From contig JACMKW010000544.1 of the NCBI GenBank assembly GCA_014379885.1, positions 1 through 10,383 of the forward strand: a stretch of DNA of 10,383 nucleotides, read 5' to 3'. Position numbers and translations under genes: made by a program. This DNA comes from Rhizobacter sp. GTDB lineage: Bacteria > Pseudomonadota > Gammaproteobacteria > Burkholderiales > Burkholderiaceae. Below are positions 6,908-10,383 of the stretch, piece by piece. Below the pieces are notes generated by a model, which was not told the origin of the DNA, did no database searches, and worked only from the letters and a program-made list of their open reading frames with translations. Each line of letters opens with the position of its first letter. The first letter of the stretch is position 1.

Positions 6908-8032
6908 ATGAGCACCATCCCGACCAATGTCGAAGCGATCCGCCGCCAACAGCAACTGAGCATCGCCGCCAGCCATGCCCAGATCGAAATTGGTGCCCCG
7001 GGCGATGCGCCCCTGCCCCTCGACGAGCTGGCAGGCCTCACCGCCGACCACCCCGGCGTGCGTGAGACCCGCCTGAGCGGGCTCACCGCCATTGTCTACA
7101 AGCTGCATGCACAGGGGCGCGACTGGGCGGTGAAGTGCGCCCGCCCCGAGTGCCTGGTGAAAAACGTTGACGGCCAGACATCGTTCCTCAATGAGCTACA
7201 GCGCCGGGCCGAGCTGGCCGCGCTTCGGGCGCTGCCGGGCGGCTCACAACGCTGGGCCGGCCTGGTTCGCACGGTCTGGGCCTCACGGCGCCACGCCGTG
7301 ATCGTCTCGCCCTGGATCGCCGGCGAACCGGTGCGAGCCTGGTCGGAGCGCAGCTTGTGCCAGCTGTTCTCGCTCGGCCGCGAGCTGGTGCGGGCCGGCT
7401 TCTTCGAGTGGGATTTCTGCCCCGGCAACGTGCTCGACGACGGTAAACAACTGTGGCTGTTCGACTTTGGCTACATGTACCGCTTCGATCCGTTGCAACA
7501 CTTCAACAGCGCCGGCACCGGCAACAGCGTTCCGCAGTGCCACTTGGCCGAGCGCATCGAAACCCGCCACGTCTTCGGCTGGCTGCTGGAGGTGGAGCAG
7601 ACCGACGGCATCGAGGCCGCACTGCGCGCCTTCCGGTTGGAAAAAGCCATCGCGCTCGATACCTATCTGCAACTGCGAGCCGAACTGCAGGGCGATGGCG
7701 CCAGCGCCCGTGTGCTGGGCTGGCTCGGCGCCATCATTGAGCGCTGGCGCGGTGCACTTGCGGGTGACCTACTCGGCCTCTACCTGCAGGAGGGTTGGCG
7801 CTCGCACACCCTCGACCTGGAAGACGATCTCCATGGGCAAACCTGCACACCTGGCACGCTGCGCCGCGCAGATTGGCTCCTGCGCGCCTTGCGCGATTCG
7901 TGGGGCAGCCTGGCGGAGCAGTCCGCCTTCAGCGGGCGGGACGCCGGCCGCACCGCCTCAGACCTGACGGCGCACTACGAGGAAAAGCGGCGCCTGGCCG
8001 CCACCCTGCAAGTGGCGCCCGCAAAGGCCTGA
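6908..8032 (+). CDS. Uncharacterised protein with a protein-kinase/APH-like fold
   Basis: A 374-residue soluble protein of no family I can name. Several elements of the kinase fold are in the right order: a possible glycine-poor nucleotide loop before VYKL (63-66), a candidate ATP lysine K76 in WAVKCARPE, a candidate helix-C glutamate (E96 or E102), a catalytic-loop motif EWDFCPGNVL with D169 and N174, and the metal-binding DFG at 186-188 in LFDFGYMYRFD. The spacing from D169 to D186 is typical of active kinases and phosphotransferases. The C-terminal 170 residues are helical-looking and unassigned. The ATG at 6908 was chosen because the protein-like sequence begins with MSTIPTNVEAIRRQQQ; no clear Shine-Dalgarno site is present. 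It could phosphorylate a small molecule or a protein, or be a pseudokinase. It is the only gene on this strand in the window and converges on amt. Confidence 0.82.
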   Translation: MSTIPTNVEAIRRQQQLSIAASHAQIEIGAPGDAPLPLDELAGLTADHPGVRETRLSGLTAIVYKLHAQGRDWAVKCARPECLVKNVDGQTSFLNELQRRAELAALRALPGGSQRWAGLVRTVWASRRHAVIVSPWIAGEPVRAWSERSLCQLFSLGRELVRAGFFEWDFCPGNVLDDGKQLWLFDFGYMYRFDPLQHFNSAGTGNSVPQCHLAERIETRHVFGWLLEVEQTDGIEAALRAFRLEKAIALDTYLQLRAELQGDGASARVLGWLGAIIERWRGALAGDLLGLYLQEGWRSHTLDLEDDLHGQTCTPGTLRRADWLLRALRDSWGSLAEQSAFSGRDAGRTASDLTAHYEEKRRLAATLQVAPAKA

Positions 8033-8035
8033 GCC

Positions 8036-9238
8036 TCACCAGTTGGCTTCGCGCTCCGGCGTGGCGGTGATGCGGTGGATGGAGAGGTCAGCGCCTTCGA
8101 ACTCTTCCTCTTGCGTGAGCCGCAGACCCACCACGGCCTTGATCAACCCGTAGACGACAAACCCCGCCAGCAACGCCCAGGACACGCCCATCAAGGTGCC
8201 CAAGAGCTGTGCCATGAAACTCACGCCGCCGCGGCCGCCGAGCGAAGTCAGGCCGAAGATGCCGGTTGCCAGCCCGCCCCAGGCACCACACAGGCCGTGC
8301 AGTGGCCACACGCCGAGCACGTCGTCGATCTTCCATTTGTTCTGTGTGAGGGTGAACATGCCGACGAAGATGGCGCCGGCCAGGCCACCGGTGACCAGCG
8401 CGCCCGCAGGGTGCATCACGTCAGACCCCGCGCACACCGCGACCAGCCCCGCCAGCGGGCCGTTGTAGGCAAAGCCCGGGTCGTTGCGCCCCAGCACCAC
8501 GGCCACCAGCGTGCCGCCCGCCATCGCCATCAGTGAGTTCACCGCCACCAGCCCGGAGACCTTGTCGATGGTCTGCGCGCTCATGACGTTGAAGCCGAAC
8601 CAGCCCACTGCCAACACCCAGGCACCGAGCGCCAAAAACGGAATGCTCGACGGCGGGTGGGCCGAGATCGCACCGTCCTTGCGGTAGCGGTTGCTGCGGG
8701 CGCCAAGCAGCAGCACGGCCGGCAGCGCCATCCAGCCACCCAGCGCGTGCACGACGATGGAGCCGGCAAAGTCGTGCAACTCGGCGCCGGTGGTGGCTTT
8801 GAGCCAGGCTTGAATGCCGTAGTTGCCGTTCCACACCACACCCTCGAACAGCGGGTAGACAACACCCACGATCACCGCGGTGGCGGCCAGCTGCGGGTAG
8901 AAGCGCGCGCGCTCGGCAATGCCGCCCGAAATGATGGCGGGGATGGCCGCCGCGAAGGTGAGCAGGAAGAAAAACTTCACCAGCTCGTAGCCGTTTTTTG
9001 CGGCCAGGGTTTCTGCGCCACTGAAGAACTGCACACCGTAGGCTACGGTGTAGCCGATGAAGAAGTAGACGATGGTCGAGACGCTGAAGTCGACCAGGAT
9101 CTTCACCAGCGCATTCACCTGGTTCTTCTTGCGCACCGTGCCCAGCTCCAGAAAGGCAAAGCCGGCATGCATGGCGAGCACCATGATGGCGCCCAGAAGA
9201 ATGAAGAGTGCGTCGGTGCCTTGTTTGAGTTGCTCCAT
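8036..9238 (-). CDS. amt: Ammonium transporter, Amt family
   Basis: Inner-membrane ammonium channel/transporter of 400 residues with about 11 predicted helices. Pore residues of the E. coli AmtB type are present: D156 in HDFAGSIVVH, the twin histidines H164 and H314 (WPLHGLCGAWGG), the TVRKKNQVN loop after helix 1, and GWFGFN (212-217). The conserved C-terminal tail (GLRLTQEEEFEGADLSIHRI), which in this family couples subunits and binds the PII protein GlnK, is intact. Unlike E. coli AmtB there is no cleaved signal sequence; the protein begins almost directly with helix 1. The start at 9238 has AGGGA 6 nt upstream; an in-frame ATG at 9322 lies inside the promoter region and was rejected. No glnK gene adjoins it. 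A sigma-54 promoter and NtrC-like sites upstream predict nitrogen-limitation control. Its stop lies 3 nt from that of the convergent gene. Confidence 0.96.
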   Translation of the reverse strand: MEQLKQGTDALFILLGAIMVLAMHAGFAFLELGTVRKKNQVNALVKILVDFSVSTIVYFFIGYTVAYGVQFFSGAETLAAKNGYELVKFFFLLTFAAAIPAIISGGIAERARFYPQLAATAVIVGVVYPLFEGVVWNGNYGIQAWLKATTGAELHDFAGSIVVHALGGWMALPAVLLLGARSNRYRKDGAISAHPPSSIPFLALGAWVLAVGWFGFNVMSAQTIDKVSGLVAVNSLMAMAGGTLVAVVLGRNDPGFAYNGPLAGLVAVCAGSDVMHPAGALVTGGLAGAIFVGMFTLTQNKWKIDDVLGVWPLHGLCGAWGGLATGIFGLTSLGGRGGVSFMAQLLGTLMGVSWALLAGFVVYGLIKAVVGLRLTQEEEFEGADLSIHRITATPEREANW

Positions 9239-9317
9239 TGCTTTTCCCTGAAGAGGCACCCGAAGCGCACCACAGCGGAGCGCATTCACAGTCGAGGTGC
9301 CAAAAGCACCAGACGAA

Positions 9318-9333
9318 TGCAATTTTTGTGCCT
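9318..9333 (-). promoter_or_regulatory. Sigma-54 (-24/-12) promoter of amt
   Basis: The minus strand reads AAGGCACAAAAATTGCA with GG and GC exactly 12 nt apart. It keeps the GGCAC and TTGCA blocks of the sigma-54 consensus and differs only at the leading T and the G after GGCAC. The start point should be near 9307, about 69 nt before the amt ATG. Sigma-54 control of amt genes through NtrC is well established in proteobacteria. Confidence 0.82.
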
Positions 9334-9362
9334 TATTGGGGCGCAGTGCTCATCAGGTCAAC

Positions 9363-9377
9363 GCACACTTTCGGCGC
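9363..9377. promoter_or_regulatory. NtrC-like binding site, promoter-proximal
   Basis: GCAC-N7-GCGC differs by one base from the NtrC dyad GCAC-N7-GTGC. Its centre is at about -63 relative to the predicted amt start point and 31 bp from the stronger site. Alone it would be unremarkable; the roughly three-turn spacing to the second dyad is what supports it. Confidence 0.5.
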
Positions 9378-9393
9378 AAATGGAGCGCGCGGC

Positions 9394-9408
9394 GCACGAT
9401 TTCTGTGC
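9394..9408. promoter_or_regulatory. NtrC binding site, promoter-distal
   Basis: GCACGATTTCTGTGC has both half-sites of the NtrC dyad GCAC-N7-GTGC intact with the right spacing and an AT-rich centre, as in the enterobacterial glnA enhancer. It is centred near -94 from the predicted amt start point, a normal enhancer distance. Confidence 0.7.
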
Positions 9409-9568
9409 ACGCCGCGGCGGTGCGCGAATCAGCTTGCGACAAGGCGGAAGGTGTTGCACCCGGCCAGCAAGATGCACCCGTCGGGCCTCGAAGGCGATGC
9501 CAATGCTGGTGCTGGCTTGCACAGCCCCGCTGGCGCCTTGCAGCAATCCATACGCAGAGATGGCAGGC

Positions 9569-10383
9569 TCAGTTCGAACCCTTGATCAGGCGCCCGCTGG
9601 CCGCCTGGATCGGCCGTGCGTTCATTGGGTACAGCCGCGTGAAGATGCCGATCTGCTCGGGCGAGATCGACACCGGGTTCCTCATCACCATCCACAACAC
9701 ACCTTCACTGCAGGGCGGTGTGGTGAGCGAGCCCATGTAGGTGAAGTAGCCGCGCTCGGCAGGCAGCAGGCCGTTCAGGTCGAGCATGGCCTTGGCGGGC
9801 AGCTCTTCGTTCTTTTCAAGCGGCAGGTTGTTCCACACGGTTTGCACGATGGGCTGCACGCTGCCGCGGTCGAGCAGCACGGCCACCACAGCGAGCCGGC
9901 CTTCGAGGTCTTTGTGAACCAGGTGGGCCACCATGTCGAACTGGCGGCCGTTGATGCGCTCTTCAGATGGGCGGTGAAAGTGAAACTGCACCAGCTCGAA
10001 CCGCCGGCCCAGCACCTCGATGCTGTTGCCCGGTGACAGGTTCACCTGCACGGTGTGGCCGTTGTCGATCACCCGAAAATTGGTGGGCTTGTAGTCAAAC
10101 TGCACAGGGTCGAGCTGCACCGCAATGCCATCGCGAATGTCGATCGGGCTTTGCCGCTTGCCGCTGCTGCAGGTGGAGAACTCGGGCTTCATCTGGCCCC
10201 ACCGCTCGGGGCCGCCTTCGCCCTGGTACGACCAGTGTTCGGCGTGTGCCTTTTTCGGCGCGGCCGGTTTGGCTGCGGCAGCACGGCGCGGCGGTTCGCT
10301 CCAATGGATGCCCGGTTCGGGCGCCGTACCCGGCGACACCGCCACCATCGCACCGCCCTGCGCTGCCGCCGGGCGGGCCACCA
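9569..10383 (-). CDS. Alpha-carbonic anhydrase, periplasmic (5' end probably missing)
   Basis: Zinc enzyme interconverting CO2 and bicarbonate. Numbering from a GTG at 10381, the zinc ligands are H134 and H136 (QFHFHRPSEE) and H153 (MVAHLVH). The gatekeeper threonine region is LTTPPCSEG (219-227) and the family signature SPIDI is at 78-82. C71 and C224 match the conserved disulfide of exported bacterial alpha-carbonic anhydrases. The first 48 residues are Ala/Pro-rich and look like the end of a signal peptide plus a linker. The frame runs off the window, so the true start and most of the signal peptide probably lie to the right; a GTG start at 10381 cannot be excluded. The gene lies upstream of amt on the same strand, but 330 bp and an independent promoter separate them. 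Confidence 0.93.
   Translation of the reverse strand, partial: VARPAAAQGGAMVAVSPGTAPEPGIHWSEPPRRAAAAKPAAPKKAHAEHWSYQGEGGPERWGQMKPEFSTCSSGKRQSPIDIRDGIAVQLDPVQFDYKPTNFRVIDNGHTVQVNLSPGNSIEVLGRRFELVQFHFHRPSEERINGRQFDMVAHLVHKDLEGRLAVVAVLLDRGSVQPIVQTVWNNLPLEKNEELPAKAMLDLNGLLPAERGYFTYMGSLTTPPCSEGVLWMVMRNPVSISPEQIGIFTRLYPMNARPIQAASGRLIKGSN

Larger units (their letters stand above)
9239..9568. other. 330-bp regulatory spacer between carbonic anhydrase and amt
   Basis: No credible gene lies here; open frames across it are shadows. The left third holds the amt ribosome site, leader and sigma-54 promoter, and the middle holds two NtrC-like dyads. The right part has two direct copies of TGCACCC (9455-9461 and 9473-9479) of unknown meaning. 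I saw no intrinsic terminator for the carbonic anhydrase gene. Confidence 0.6.

Noticed and set aside
9455..9479. Two direct TGCACCC copies as further NtrC sites
   Set aside because: They resemble NtrC half-sites but neither has an opposing half at the right distance.
8657..10036. Plus-strand open frame of 459 codons crossing the amt promoter
   Set aside because: It runs antisense through amt, across the regulatory spacer and into the carbonic anhydrase gene. No domain is recognisable.

Overview
The window is a compact, high-GC stretch (by eye; not counted) of what looks like a betaproteobacterial chromosome, most likely order Burkholderiales. That placement is inferred from codon usage, protein style and enhancer-dependent promoters; no rRNA or marker gene is present. 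It holds seven genes, two of them cut by the window ends. I found no RNA genes, mobile elements or CRISPR arrays.

Region 1 to about 4000 (minus strand) reads as one operon. In transcription order it is a Tat-exported BMP/PnrA-type solute-binding protein, two NupP/NupQ-like ABC permeases, and the first two thirds of a formamidase (AmiF type). Junctions are tight: a 3-nt gap, a 4-nt ATGA overlap, then a 12-nt gap whose ribosome site overlaps the preceding stop codon. A sequence that fits the sigma-54 -24/-12 consensus at every informative base lies about 100 nt upstream of the first gene. A perfect 12-bp palindrome covers its -12 element. No ABC ATPase gene is visible, although a transporter of this type needs one; it may lie past the left edge.

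Region 4103-6730 (minus strand) encodes an 875-residue soluble hybrid sensor kinase (GAF-PAS-PAS-HisKA-HATPase-REC). A 177-bp divergent spacer separates it from the plus-strand gene 6908-8032, an uncharacterised protein with the key residues of the protein-kinase/aminoglycoside-phosphotransferase fold. That gene ends 3 nt from the end of a convergent ammonium transporter gene (8036-9238, minus strand).

The 330-bp spacer upstream of the transporter carries a second good sigma-54 promoter and two NtrC-type dyads 31 bp apart. To its right is a periplasmic alpha-carbonic anhydrase, cut at its N-terminus by the window end.

The common theme is nitrogen acquisition. The transporter-amidase operon would import a nitrogen compound and release ammonium from an amide (formamide if the AmiF assignment is right). 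The Amt would take up or recapture ammonium. Both transcription units carry sigma-54 promoters, as expected for genes induced by nitrogen limitation. The most notable points are the BMP transporter/formamidase pairing, its promoter with the overlapping palindrome, and the orphan kinase-fold protein.
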